From Rosellinia necatrix (Eukaryota; Ascomycota; Sordariomycetes; Xylariales; Xylariaceae), in the NCBI GenBank assembly GCA_021209875.1, contig JAGYVD010000008.1, positions 2,665,501-2,729,500 on the forward strand: a stretch of DNA of 64,000 nucleotides, written 5' to 3'. How positions within the stretch are numbered: the first letter of the stretch is position 1; every line of letters begins with the position of its first letter. The notes under the pieces are model-generated. The model saw nothing but the letters and a program-made list of their open reading frames with translations. It searched no databases and had not been told where the DNA came from. Shown here piece after piece: positions 27,491-41,194 of the stretch. Both the position numbers and the translations under genes were made by a program.

Positions 27491-30457
27491 AAACAACATA
27501 TATCTTAATCATATTAATTAAAAGCTTTTTATTAGTTTAAATTAGTTTATATAATTAAAATTATAATTTAAATACTATTAAATATATTTTTAATTAACTT
27601 AAAGTTATAATAAAAATATTTTTTAAAACTTTTTATTATTTTTTTAAACTTGTATAATATTTATTGTTATATAGTTATAGTCTTAAATATTTATTTAATT
27701 ATATTATATTAAATATATCATGGTTTTATTTTGTAATATTAATTATAAATTAAACTATTTATAATAAAAAAATATTTAAATTCTAAAAATATTGTAACGT
27801 TTTTATTGTTTTAATAAAATCTAAAACATTTAGTTTATTTATAATTTTATTATATTATATATTAATTCAATAATTTTATTATATTATATATTAATTCAAT
27901 AATTTTATTAAATTTTATATTTCATTTGGTATTTATTATTACTACTTTTATTATTTATTTTATTATTTTATATTAAATTTAATATTACTAGTTCTTTAAA
28001 TTTTTATAAATTAGTTATTTTATGGCTAATATTTTTATATTAATTTAAATTTATTTAATATATTTAATATATAATTTAAATTTTTAAATAAATATTATAT
28101 TTAAATTTTAAATTAAAAATATATATGAAAAAATAAATGCATTAAATATTTATATAATTTATAACAGCTATATTTAATAATATTTAATTAATTATATTTT
28201 TATTATTAAATAGTTTATTAATATTATTATATTATTTTTATTAAATTAAATTACTACTTATACTTTTTAATATTTTAAATAAAATAAGCTATTTTTACTT
28301 TATAATAAACCATAATTTAAATATATAATTAATTTTCATTATACTAATGAAATTTAACTTTTAAACTTTATGTTATATTTTTAGCTTTATTTATTCATAA
28401 AAAAACATTTTTTTAAATTATAACATTATAAAATTATTTTATTATAAATAAGAATTTAAATAGTTTTAAACAAACCTATTTTTATTTTTCTTAGTTTATA
28501 ATATATATTATAAATATAATAAATATACTTTTTGTATTTAAGATTTATTTTTAATATATTTTAGCGAATAAATTAATTTTTAATTCTATAGTAGTTTTGT
28601 TAATTAAATATAATATAAAATTAAACCATAAAAAATCCGCTTGTTTTATAATATTTTTAAAAGCTTATAATATTTTTAAAAAACTAATTATTAAAATATT
28701 TATACTTGCTTAATTATAGTTAATAGTTTTAAAGCATTTATATAAAAGTTCGAAATTTTCAGAAATAAATAGCTAACAAAAATGTTTATAAAAAACAGCG
28801 CGATATTGTTTTTATAAAATAAAATAAAACTATTCTAAAATAAATAAAAATATTAATTTATTTATTTATTATAATTAATTTATTTATTTATTATAATTAA
28901 TTTATTTTAGATTGCCTGTTATATATAACGTTTAATATTTTTATCTTTTGTTTATTAAAAAGTATTATTTAAATTTTAATTTAATTTTTATTAATTATTA
29001 ATAAAAACATTTTAAATTGTTTTTTATAAAATGTTTCATTTTTAATATTTATTTAAATATTACAAAATATAATTATTTTAATAAATTAAAAAGCTTTAAA
29101 CGTTTTTTAGCATATATATAAATATTTTTAAATAACAGTTTTACAAAAGTTGCCTAATTTTTAATACTTAAAAAAAAATATTTTTAGCTTTAATTTTAAT
29201 TTTTAATATTAAAACGTTTAGCTTGAAATCTTTTAATATTTTTAAATTAATTATTATATTAAATATAACGTTTATAAAAAATATTTTATTAATATATTTA
29301 AACCTATTATTTTATATTTTAAATTTTTAATATAATATTAAACATTTAAATTATTTATATTTATTATTAAAATTATTATAAAGTTTAATATATAATTTAT
29401 TTTATTTACATATATAATTATTTTTATTTTAAATATTATATTAAGTATTATTATAATTAATTCAAAATTTAATATGAACTTTATATTTGTTATAATAATT
29501 ATATTTATTAAAAATTGTTTTTAGTTTTAGCTAAACCTCTTGCTGTTCATTATAAAGCAGTAGCTATAATTATCAAAATTAAATTTTTTTTTTAAAAGCT
29601 TGTATATATTTTATTATTTTGTTTTTATACCTTTTAATTGTTTTTACTAAAATATTTATTATTAATATTATTTTAAAAGTTTTAATATTAATGATCTAAT
29701 ATATGCTGTTTCAATATATAGCTATAAAACAAAAGCTTTGATTATTTAATAAAAGTTTATATTTTATTAGAAAATAAGCTTTTATTTTATTTTATATCTT
29801 CATGTTTTTTACCTAATAATTTTTATATATATTTATAGTTGTAAATAAATATATTAAATAACATTATAAATTTACTTTTTTTTTTTAATAAATAAATATT
29901 TTTCATTTATAATTAATTATAGTTTTATATAAATATAAAAAGTTATTATTAAATAATATTTCTAGTTTTGAATAGTTTTTTTTATATGTTTAAATATTTT
30001 AAGTTTTTATTTTTTTAACATAAAAAATAAACTTGGTTTTTTTCAAGTTTAACTAATTTATTTTTTAATATAATAAATTTGATTTAATAAAAAGCTGTTT
30101 TATATATTATAGTAAAACATGTTTTTAATATTTTATAATTTAGTTTTTTTTATTTAATTATTGCATTTTTAGTTTTAATTCATTTTATAGTTTTATTTTT
30201 AGCTTTAATATAATCTTTATAAATATAATTTTTAACTATAATTAAATAAAATATATTATAATTTTTTTAATTTAATATAAAAATTATATGTTTTTATATA
30301 TAATTTTAAAATAGGTTTTAATTTATAAATTTAATAATATTAATAATAAATAACAGCTAAGTTTAATACAAAATAAAAAAGGGTCCTTTTTATTATTATT
30401 TTATTTAAGTCTTGGTTTATTTATACTGCTATTTATAAAATATATATAAAATATATA
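27491..30457. mobile_element. Probable interior of element C, right of the solo LTR
   Basis: This is T-rich mutated DNA with no readable gene. It holds two short tandem duplications: a unit of about 30 bp ending ATTAATTCAAT at 27,843-27,905, and a (TTTA)n-type repeat at 28,855-28,905. Assignment to element C is positional only. Confidence 0.35.
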
Positions 30458-30700
30458 TAATCACGGATAACTAGCGGGCCAATTAAGCATGTGGCACGGA
30501 CTAATATATGTACATTTGTTACTAACTAGCATATATAGACCACCTGTAGCGCGCATGGACTAGACCTACTTTATACACCTGCATTTAGTCGGAATTTTAA
30601 TAAGCTAATTCTTTTTAATTTTTTTTTTATCTGTAGGTTTTTTATATAATGGATTATTTATTATTAAAGCTTTAATTTTTTATTTATAATTAATATAATA
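30458..30700 (+). repeat. Family A LTR, copy 3 (5' LTR of the element holding D)
   Basis: The outer left half is well kept (TAATCACGGATAACTAGCGG, GGCACGGAC, GTAGCGCGCATGGAC). The inner end is fully converted: the clean ACTGGTGCAACA reads ATTAATATAATA, every C as T and every G as A. The same 12 bases are intact at the end of copy 4. The pair thus behaves as the two LTRs of one element. Confidence 0.75.
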
Positions 30701-33022
30701 ATTTATAAATTATTCTATTTTAAAAGATTAAAACTGCTTTTTTAAATATTTTTTAAATCGAAATAATAATAAGAATATAATATTAATTTTTTTAGTAGCA
30801 GTGCTTGTAAACGTGCTAAAAATTTAATATGTTAAAATATTATTTTATTATATAAAAATTGTAAAGTATCAGCATATTTTATTAAAAAACTTTTCATAAT
30901 ATATTTAAAACTAAACATATTTAAATTGTTTTCAAAAAATTCAATATAATAGATTTAATTATTAAAGGTGATATTAAAACTAAAGCTATATAAAACTTAT
31001 TATTTAATTTTGCGTAAAAGTTTTAATTATAAGTTAAATCTTTAAGCTTTTAAGCTGTTTTATATGATAAAATTAATAAGTTTTATATAAAACAGTTAAT
31101 ATTTTAATATAAAGTTTTGCTATAATCGCTATAAAAACAACTAATAAGCTTTTTTAAAAACTTGTTATAAAAAACATTTTTATTTAATTTAATAATAAAC
31201 TTTTTTATTTTTATTGTTGTTTTTAATAAAATAAAAATAAAAATATAAATATTAATAACCTTTTAATAAATAACAGCTAATTATTATTTTATTATATATT
31301 ATATTACTAAATAAATAAAAGCTATGATAAAATAAACTATAAAATTTAATGTTTGTATTATAAAATATAAAAAGTATTTAATAAAACATAAGAATAATTT
31401 AAAAATATTAAAGCTGAGCTAATAATAATTTAAAATTAATTATTTCATTTTTAAAAACTTTTATCAAAATATAATAATAATTAAATAAATTATATAAATA
31501 AAATAAAAATATAAACGTTTTGTATTAAATTTATTTGAAAGCTAAAATAATGATACAGCTATAAATCATATTATGGCTGAATTAAATTTTATAATAATTA
31601 ATTTTAACTAGATTTAGAACTTATTATATTTATTTAATTAATAACTAATTAATTCACTAAATTATATAAAAAATATTTCTTTTAAAAGTTTCAAAAAATT
31701 ATAAAATTCATTAAAATATTTAAAAATAAGTTTTATCTTAACTTTTAAAAATAAAATAATATTTAAAATATCATATTAAAATCTAACTAACTATTTGAAA
31801 ATAAATATAGATTAGTGTATTAATGATAATTTAAAAATAAATCATATTAAGTTTTATTTTATTAAAAGAATATTTAAAATTTTAGTTTAATAATTATTTG
31901 ATAAGTATTTTAATATATTTATAACTTTAAAAACTTAATATAATATTTATATAATATTCATAAAAATATAAACGTTTTAAAAAAATAAAAGCTGATTATA
32001 AAGCTCTAAATTTTAAACAATATATATTGATTAAATTTATATAATTTAAGACAGATTTTTTAGGTTTTATCAAAAAAACATGTTTAATAAAGCTAAATAA
32101 ATTTTTTAAAAAACAAGTTAGTTTTTATATAGCTATTAAAATTATTTTTAGATATTTAAAAGTATTGTAAATTTTATGGGGTATATAAAATATTATATTT
32201 AAATAGCTTATTATTAATTTATAAATAATGAAAAAAACAAAGCTCATAAAATAAAAACAACTTATAAAATATAATATATATTTATTATAGTAAATATTTT
32301 CTGGTTATAATAACGCAGCTAATTTTATTAGCAAAAATATTTATAAAAATACGAAATTTTTAGTTTATAATTAAAAACATGAAATAATTAATTGCTACAA
32401 ATGAATGGTTTTCATATAAACAAAAAAAACATATTATTAAAAGCTATTTAATAAACGCTGTAAATTAAGCTTGATATAATGCTTATATAAATATAATTAT
32501 AAGAAGATTTAGACTAGCATTTTTAAAATTAAAAGCACGGAAAAAAAACCCAAAAAAAATAAACTTTAAAAAAAATAAACTTTTTTTTAAAAATAATATT
32601 ATCGTATAAGAATGAAAAGAATTTAATAGATAATTATTTAAATAAAAACTTTTATTATATATTTATGTTTTATATAATAATACATGATTATTTATTATTT
32701 TTATATATTTAATAATATGAAAGCTAACATGTATATAAATACAAATATATTTTTGCTAAAGAAATTATAAAGCTGTTAAAGTTATCTATTAAAAATAAAT
32801 TTATATCTAAGATAATAATTAAATATAATAAAAGTTACACTAAAAATTAATTATATTTTATATTTAATATTAAAATATTTCAAAAATATTTCAAAACATA
32901 CAGAGTAATATTTTAAATATAAAATATAAAATAATATTAAAATAAATAGTTTAAACAATATGATATATTATTTAATATTAAATTATATATATTAACTTTT
33001 TATTTGATTTGTTAAAAAATTA
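30701..33022 (+). mobile_element. Family A interior, left of element D
   Basis: The segment is A-rich and mutated, with no open frame worth naming. By position it is the 5' part (gag side) of the A element, but no protein motif survives to confirm this. Confidence 0.45.
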
Positions 33023-33027
33023 TAAAT

Positions 33028-33348
33028 TGTCGATGAGGAACAGATAAATTATATAAGAACAATAGAATTAAAGCCGAGCAATTAATGCAGGCAAGTTAAT
33101 TTAAGCTTATAATAGTGATTTATTTAGTTAAGTTATATTATATAAAAATATTTGGACTGGCTAGCTTATAAATATAGCTTAAAAAAAATTATATTTTTTT
33201 TATTTTATAATTAGTCTGTTTAAATAGGTCAAGCTTATATAAGCTTAATTATTTATTTTAGCAGCTATTAATTTAGCTATAAAGCTTATTATAATATTTA
33301 AGCTGCGATGACTAGCTTTTTGCTAAAGCCATTTATTTGATTATAATA
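33028..33348 (+). repeat. Left LTR of element D
   Basis: The first 65 bases are well preserved (TGTCGATGAGGAACAG, AAAGCCGAGC, ATGCAGGC). The inner end is mutated: clean CTTCATCGTGACA reads TTTGATTATAATA here. It is homologous to 40,870-41,189. Confidence 0.87.
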
Positions 33349-33949
33349 TATTTTTTAAATTAAGTTAATTAAAGCTTAATTTATAAAATAAATTTTAATA
33401 ATTGTTTAATATAGCTTTATATATAAAAATAAATAATAATTATTTTTAAAAATTTTATAGTTAAAAAGTTTTTTAAATCAAAAGTTGCTATTTAAAATAA
33501 TTAATAATAGTAAAAAGAAACGTAGTTACTAAAATAATTAGCTAATAAATAATTTTATAAAAATAATATAAATATTTTTAAGCAGCGTACTAGTTTAGTT
33601 TTTTTTTTAATTTTTAAGTTGATTAGTTAACTTATATATAATTTTTTAGATCGCTGGCATTTTGGCGCGCGTTAATCTTAAGCTAACAGCTGTTTTTTAA
33701 TAGTTTTTAAATAATTTTAAAAATTGTTTTTTTTATAAGTAATTTTTTTTATTAAATATGCGCTGCAGCAGGCAGTTTTATATACGATTAATTATTTTAA
33801 CCGGCATAAATAATATCAAAAAATTTATTATATTTAGTTTTTTAAGCTGCTGTTTTTTTTTTATAAATAATTTTTGAAAATCGTTCTAATTTTTTATATT
33901 ATAATTAAAAAACTAATTTTATATTAAAATAAATATTTTTACGTTATTG

Positions 33950-34095
33950 CTGCTACTGCTGCTATATTTACTACTGCTGCTACTAGTACTGCTGCTGCTT
34001 TGTTTTTACGCCGCTTGTTTATTTACTTATTTTTTTTTTTGCTTTTTTTATTGCTGCAGCTGCTGCTGTTTAAGCCGCTGCTGCTGCTAAAAAGC
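33950..34095 (+). repeat. Imperfect GCT trinucleotide tracts
   Basis: Runs of GCT are interrupted by ACT at 33,951-34,000 and again at 34,053-34,090. The interruptions are G-to-A within TpG, which is CpA on the other strand, the preferred RIP target. They probably come from a repeat encoding a single-residue run in element D, but no frame is open. Confidence 0.7.
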
Positions 34096-37000
34096 TAGGT
34101 TTAGTTGCTGTTTTTTTTACCGTTAACTTTGCTTTAAAAAAAGCCGCTAAGCTAACAATAACTAGCGCAATTAATAAAACGCTAGCTAATATTTATAATA
34201 TTAAAAAATTAAACTTTAAATTTAATAATTTTACATTTAATTTAGTTTTATATATTTTTTAAAGTTTTTATATTAATTATATATATTAATTTTATTTTTA
34301 GTTTTTTTTTAATAAGCTTTAAAGCCGACTTTTTTATTAAAAAGTTTTAAAACTTTTCATATTACTGTTATAGCTTTTAGCTAATAACATACTTTTTTTT
34401 TTTAATAAAAATCTTGCTAGTCTAGCTTTTTTGTTAAGCTTATATTATATTAGTAATAAACGTGCTAATAATAATAAAGTTGTTTTTAAAAAACCTGCAA
34501 AAAAAAAAGTCGCTTTATTAAAAATAAATTAAAAAAACGCGTTTGTTATATTTATACTGGTTTAATAATATAAAAAAAGTTAAAAAAGCACTGCTATTAA
34601 GTTTAATATTTTAATTAGCAGTGCTATTTTTACGCTAACAAACATAAATATATTTTTATATAAATAACTTTATTTTTTATAAGCGTTTTTTTTTTTATCA
34701 AAATTTTATATAGCTAAAAAACAGACTAATTTTTTATTGCAGCTTTTTTTTAAAATAGTACGGGCTAAAAAAAACGTTCTAAAAATCTTTTTTTTTTGTT
34801 TTAATCTGATTTTTTAACGTAATAACTTATAACATTTTTAAAATTTTTTAATTTTTTGCGTTTTTATTAAAGACGCTCTTTTTTTAATTTAAACATGTTT
34901 TTATTAAAAATAAAGCAAAGCAAGCTTAAATTTAGCTGTAATAATTAAAAATAACAGTTTTAAAAAAAGCTAGAAGTAATAGTTTTAAATCTAGCCGCTT
35001 TTTTTTTAAAAATAATAATATTAACGCTAACGCCGACAATATTTCTGTTTTAGCAGGTAAAAAAGTTATAGCCGCTTTAATAATTAAAAAAGCTTTTATT
35101 TTAATAAAAACAAATATTAAAAAAAAAAGCAGTATTACTAAAGTTTTTTTTTAGCTATTTATATTATGTAAAATAATTAAATATTAAATAAATTTAACGA
35201 TTTATAAGCTTAAAATATTAATAAATATTATAAAATATTTAAAAACTATAATTATTTTTTAAGTCGGCAGTTATAACGCTTTAACGTAAAAACTTTAAAT
35301 TAAAAAAATTATATATTTTTAAGCTTTTTATAATCTTTGCTAATCGTTTAAAAGCTTTAGTTATTAAAAATAACTTAAATTTTAAGCTAGCTATTTATAA
35401 AAAATTAAAAAAAAATACTGTTTTAATATAAAATTAATTTTATAATGATAATTTTATTAATTTATTTATAAAAGCAGATATTGAAAAATAATTTAAAACT
35501 TTTTTTAGTTATAATTAATTAGTTTTTATTGCTTGCAAGCTATGTTTTTTAATTTTTATAATTATAATTATAAAAATTAAATAAAGCGCGAGAAGATTTA
35601 AATTAAACGTGCAGTAGATTTTTATAAGCCTGTTTATAAATATTTAAACAGTTAAAAACTATTCTATTTTGGATAATTTTTTTAGTATTTTTGCTTTATT
35701 TATATATTTTATATATTAATATATTATAATTTCGTGCTACTTTTTTTTCTTTTTTAATTAATTTAATTGTTTATATATTATTTAAATAAATAGTTTATAT
35801 ATTTTAAAATTAAACAAAATATTTTAAAAAGCTTTTTAATGCTATAGTTTTTTGGCTGTAAAACAATTATTTTAACTTTAGTTTTAATAGTTAATATTAA
35901 AACAATATTTTGTTTTATTATTTTTAAATAAAAACTTTTAAAAATTTATATAATATATTTATAAAATAATTTATATGTTTTTTATTATTTATAAATAAAG
36001 CGTTTTTAATAATTATAAAAGCTTATATTTTTAAAAGCTTATTTTAAATTTAACTGCTAAAAATTTAGTTTTATATAAATATTTAATAAAACAATTAATT
36101 ATAACGTAATAATTAACGCTTAAATTAATTAAAAATTATAATAATATTTTAATTATAACAACTATATTTGTTTTTAATATTACTCTGCTATATAACGCTA
36201 ATTTAATTTTTTTAATAAGCTTTTATTTATTTTTTATAGCTTAACTTAAGTTATATATAAAATTTTTATATAATAAAAAATAGCTGGTATATAAATTAAA
36301 TTATTTAGTTTATAAGGTTTAACCACTTTTTAATATATTAATTATAAGCTAAAAGGGTTATTTAAGCTTTTCGATTATAAATTATTTTAATTTTAAAAAC
36401 TATTTAATATTTTTTATTTTTAAATTTATTTATTTTTAAATATTTTATATAACTTTTTATTTTTAGCTTTATAATTTTATAATAGAATAATAAAAATTAT
36501 TTATGTAAAAATTATAAATATAAATTAATTTTAATATAAAATAAATAAAGCTTTTTAAAAAAGCAATTATTTTAGTATTTTAAATATTAATAAAACTTTT
36601 AGATTAAAAAACAGAGAATTTTTAAGCTATATAGCGTTTTATTTTATAATATTGTTTTATTTAACTATAAAAACTTTTAAAAAATAGTATATTATTAAAG
36701 TTTATTTAGTTTATAAAATTTTTCAAAATATAATAATTATATTAAACTAAAGCATTTTTAAATTAAAATATACTGTTAAAGCTATTATAAGCTTAAAAGT
36801 TTTTATAGCAAGTATTGTTATATAAATTATTTATAATATATTTTTTAGTTAAAAATTACTTTATATTATAATATGCGATTTATATTATTTAACGTATTTT
36901 TTTTATTAAATTTATATTAAAATATTTATTTAAATAATAGCAGAAATTTTAAAATTTTATTTAGTTTTATTATTTTAATTAAAAATTTTTTTAAACGATT

Positions 37001-40000
37001 TTATTTTTATTTAAATATTAGCATAAAACTGCTTGCTTATTAAATAATTTCAAAATTTTTTTTAGCTTTTTAATAACAGTTTTAATAAATTGTTTATATA
37101 TAGGCGCTTTTTTAGCCTAGCATTTTTTTTTTGTTTTATTTTAATTTATTATAGCTATAAATACTACATGTAGTATTTTATGCTTTTAATTTTTATAAAA
37201 CATTTATTTTTAATTAAATAAATAACTTTTATAAAGTTAAACTAATTTTAATTATTTCAAACTTTAATAATATTATTTAAATAAATTATTATAATAAATA
37301 TAAATATGTTATTATTTTTTTAATATTAAATTAAAAGTTTTAGCTTTTAATTTTTAGCTTAAATAAAAGCTGCTAGAAATATTTTATATGTATATATACG
37401 TTTTACTAGTTTAATTAATTAATTAATTAATTATTAAGCTGTTTATATTTTAACGATTGGTATTTTAAAGTTATTTTATAATATATAATTATTTTAGTTT
37501 TAAAAACAATTTTTAAATTTTTTTTAAAGCTGTTTAATTTTATGTTAAATAAAAGCTTCATTTTATTTTATATAATTATTTTATTTTATATAATTATTTT
37601 ATTTTTATGTTCAAGTTTAAAAGCTTTTTTAGTTTATAATTTATTTTTTAGTTTTAATTTTTAGTTGTTTTTAATTTAAAAATATTTTAAAAATTATAAG
37701 TTTATACAGCTAAATATTATAAGCGCTGCTTTTAATAATCTATTTTTTAGCTGTTGTTATTTTTAATTTTTGTTCTGTTAATTAGCTTTTTTAAAGTTTA
37801 TTAATTAAATTAAATATATTTTTATAAAAAGCAGAAGTAATAAAAGTATTTTTAAACTTATATATAGCTCTAAATTTAATATTTTATATATTTAATATAA
37901 TTAAAAATCTAGAAGCTTAAATTTAATTTTAATAATTTGTTTAATAAAAGTTTTATTTATTTTAAGCGTTAGTTTTTTAGGTTTTTTAATAAAATTTTTT
38001 TATTAAACTTAATCTTTATATAATAATTATTTTATTTAATTAAAAAATTTATACGCGGTATAAGTTATAAGCTTAATAGTTTATAAAATATTTTATATAA
38101 ACATAAATTTTAATTTTATATTTTTATTAATTATATTTAATAAAGTTATTAATTTTATTAAATAAACTTTATATTTATATATATATATATTCTGTTTTAA
38201 TTAACGTATAAATCGCTTGTTAATTTTTTAATGCGTTTTAAAATATATTAACGAAATAAATATTTAAACTTATTTTTAAAACATAATAAAATATATAATA
38301 GCTTTTTATAATAAAAAAGCTTTTATTATATAGTTAGACTACTGTTTTAATAACTTTTAGCTAAAGCTTTTTTAAAAGTTCTGCTTTTTTAATATTTTAA
38401 TAACTTAATTAATAATTTTTAGCTAGCATGTTTTAACGCGCTGTTTAATTTAAAAACTTTAATAAATATTAGTTTATTTTTAATTTTTAACATTTAATCT
38501 AACGTTTATATTTTATTAAGTTTTTAATAATAATTATTTTTTATTATTATTTTAAATATTATATGTTAAAAGTTTAAATTAATTTATTATTTAACTTTTA
38601 AATTTTATAATTAAATTAATAACTGCTTTTTAGTTTTAATTAAAAAATATATATATATAAATTATACTGTCATATTTTTTTAATAATAAATATCTAGCTT
38701 AATTTATTATATTTTTAAAAATAATTAAGTAGATTTTAATAAATATGCTAAAACAGGCAAGCTGCGCGCTATTTTAAGCGTTTTTTATTAAAAAAAAATT
38801 TAGCGTATATTTTAGCACAGCTTTTATATTTAATTTATAACATTTTTAAATTTTTAAATTTTTATTTTATATATAAACGTTTATAAAATGTTTTATTTTA
38901 CATAACCTGATTTTAAATATTATAAATTTTAAATTTATAATTTTAGTTTTAAAAGTTTTTATAAAATAATATAAACGTTTAAAAGTTTTAAACGTTGTTA
39001 TAACGTTTAAACTTGCAACGCTTGCTTAAATAAAATTTAAAAATTATATAAATTAATTATTAATATGCTATTTAAATAAATAATAATAAGCTTATATTTA
39101 AAATAACTCAAGTTATATTATTTAAATAAATTAATAATAATTTAATAGTTTTTATATTTTTTATATTTTAATATATAATTAATTTTATAATACTAGATTT
39201 ATTTTAGTTTAAACAAGCTTTCAATATAATATTTATTTAAAATTTGTTAATTAAAGCTATAATTTTAAAATTATATTTATAACTGTTTTTTTTAAATATA
39301 TTAAATATTTTATGTATAATTTTATATTTTTTTTAAAATTAGAAATTTTATAGTTTTAGTTAAACTGTTTTTTATTATAAGCAATTATAAATAAATTAAA
39401 TTTTAAAACGATTTATTATTAATTAAATATAAAATATTATAATTGTTAATTAATATATTATTAAAAATATATAACGTTTAAACTTTAAAATAATAAATAT
39501 TTTAATAATATAAGCAGTGCTTTTAAAAAAAAAGAATTAATTATTATAAAATTTATTTTAAAATTAAGCTAGTTTTTAAATTAATTTTGCTGCTACTAGC
39601 TTTATTATTAAGCTTTTTTAAAATATAAATTATTTGAACATTTTTAGCTTTAATTATTAATAGTTTATTTAAAAAATCTTAATATATAGCTTTTAGCATG
39701 TTTTAATTTAATTAACTATTTTTTTAAATAAATTATTTATTTTTAATTAGTTTTACTTATAACAGCTAGCTAAAAATCATATTTTTTTAAGCTTTATTTA
39801 TAAGTATTATTAGCATTAAGCTTATATAAACATAATTATTTATTAATTAATTTGTTTATATAATTATTTTAATTTTATAAGTTAATTTATTTAATTTTTA
39901 TTAAGCTGATTTTTTATATTTAATTGTTTAATATGGCACAAATTAGTATTAATTTTTAAGTTTTATATTATATTAAACATTAAAATTTTTGAAAAGCTTT

Positions 40001-40869
40001 TATATTTACTAAATAATATAATTTTTTTATAATCTTTTTTATATTATATTAATAAGTTTAGCACCGGCTTAATTTAAAGCTAGTTTTTTATAAAAAGCTT
40101 TTAAAAAAGCTTTAGTTGCAAGCATTTTTTAAATTTTAAAAAAATTATAAACAACAGCTTATAAATAAACTATTTATTACTTTTTATATTATTTATTAGT
40201 TTTAATATTTTTTGTTTAGCACGTTTAAAAACTTAAACGTATTTTTTTAAATTATTATTTAAGCTTATAAAACTAAAAAGCTAGTTAGTTATAAAAAACA
40301 ATAATAATTATTTAAATTATTTATTTTTGTTTTTATTTATTATAGCTGCAATTTTATATATTTAATTTTAATAGTTTTTTTATTTATTTATATAATATTA
40401 AATATTTAATAAATTTAGCTAAACTTATATTCTATAGCATTATAACTTTTATAATTTTTAAAATATATAAAATCGCTTTATTAAATTATAAGCTTAAGAT
40501 TTTTATTTTTATATGTTTTTTAAGTTTAATAATAATTTAATTTTTATTAAAAATATTAGTTTAATATTAAAAAATAAATTGTTTTAATATATTTAAATTT
40601 ATAATATTTTAAAAATTTTATTTTGAATGTAAATTTTAAACTTTTAAACTAATAAAACTAGTTTATTAAACAGTTTAAAATAATAAGTTTAATATAATTA
40701 ATTATTATAATAAAAATAAATTACTAAGTTTTAACGATTAAATTTAATAATTGTTTTAAATATAAAATAAATAAAAATAAAAAATAAAAATTTTAAAGTA
40801 ATAAATTTTAAAACAAAGATTGTTTTTATAATAAAAGCACTAGTTTAACTAACGAACTAAGCTTAGAAC

Positions 40870-41189
40870 TATTATAAAAAACAGATAAATTATATAAAAA
40901 CAATAAAATTAAAACTAAACAATTAATACAAGCAAATTAATTTAAGCTTATAATAATAATTTATTTAGTTAAGTTATATTATATAAAAATAATCGGACTA
41001 GCCAGCTTATATATACAGCTTAAAAAAAATTATATTTTTTCTGCCTTATAATTAGTCTGTTTAAATAAGTCAGGCTTATATAAGCCCGACCGCTCACTTT
41101 AACAACTACTAACTTAGCTATAGAGCTTACTGCAGCACTTGGGCTGCGATCACCAGCCTTCTGCTAAAGCTATCCACTTCATCGTGACA
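40870..41189 (+). repeat. Right LTR of element D
   Basis: The inner left end is fully mutated (TATTATAAAAAACAG, where the left LTR reads TGTCGATGAGGAACAG). The outer 110 bases are nearly normal (AAGCCCGACCGCTCAC, GGGCTGCGATCACCAGCC, ATCGTGACA). It ends at the TSD TAAAT. Confidence 0.87.
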
Positions 41190-41194
41190 TAAAT

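Larger units (their letters stand above)
33028..41189. mobile_element. Full-length family D LTR retrotransposon, RIP-destroyed
   Basis: LTRs at 33,028-33,348 and about 40,870-41,189 enclose about 7.5 kb. The element starts TGTCGATGAGG and ends ATCGTGACA, canonical TG...CA. It is flanked by TAAAT at 33,023-33,027 and TAAAT at 41,190-41,194, a perfect 5-bp TSD. The interior is mostly T-rich on the plus strand with stretches such as 33,590-35,150 that keep more C and G. No frame survives, so superfamily and coding strand are unknown. It sits inside a family A element. Confidence 0.87.
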
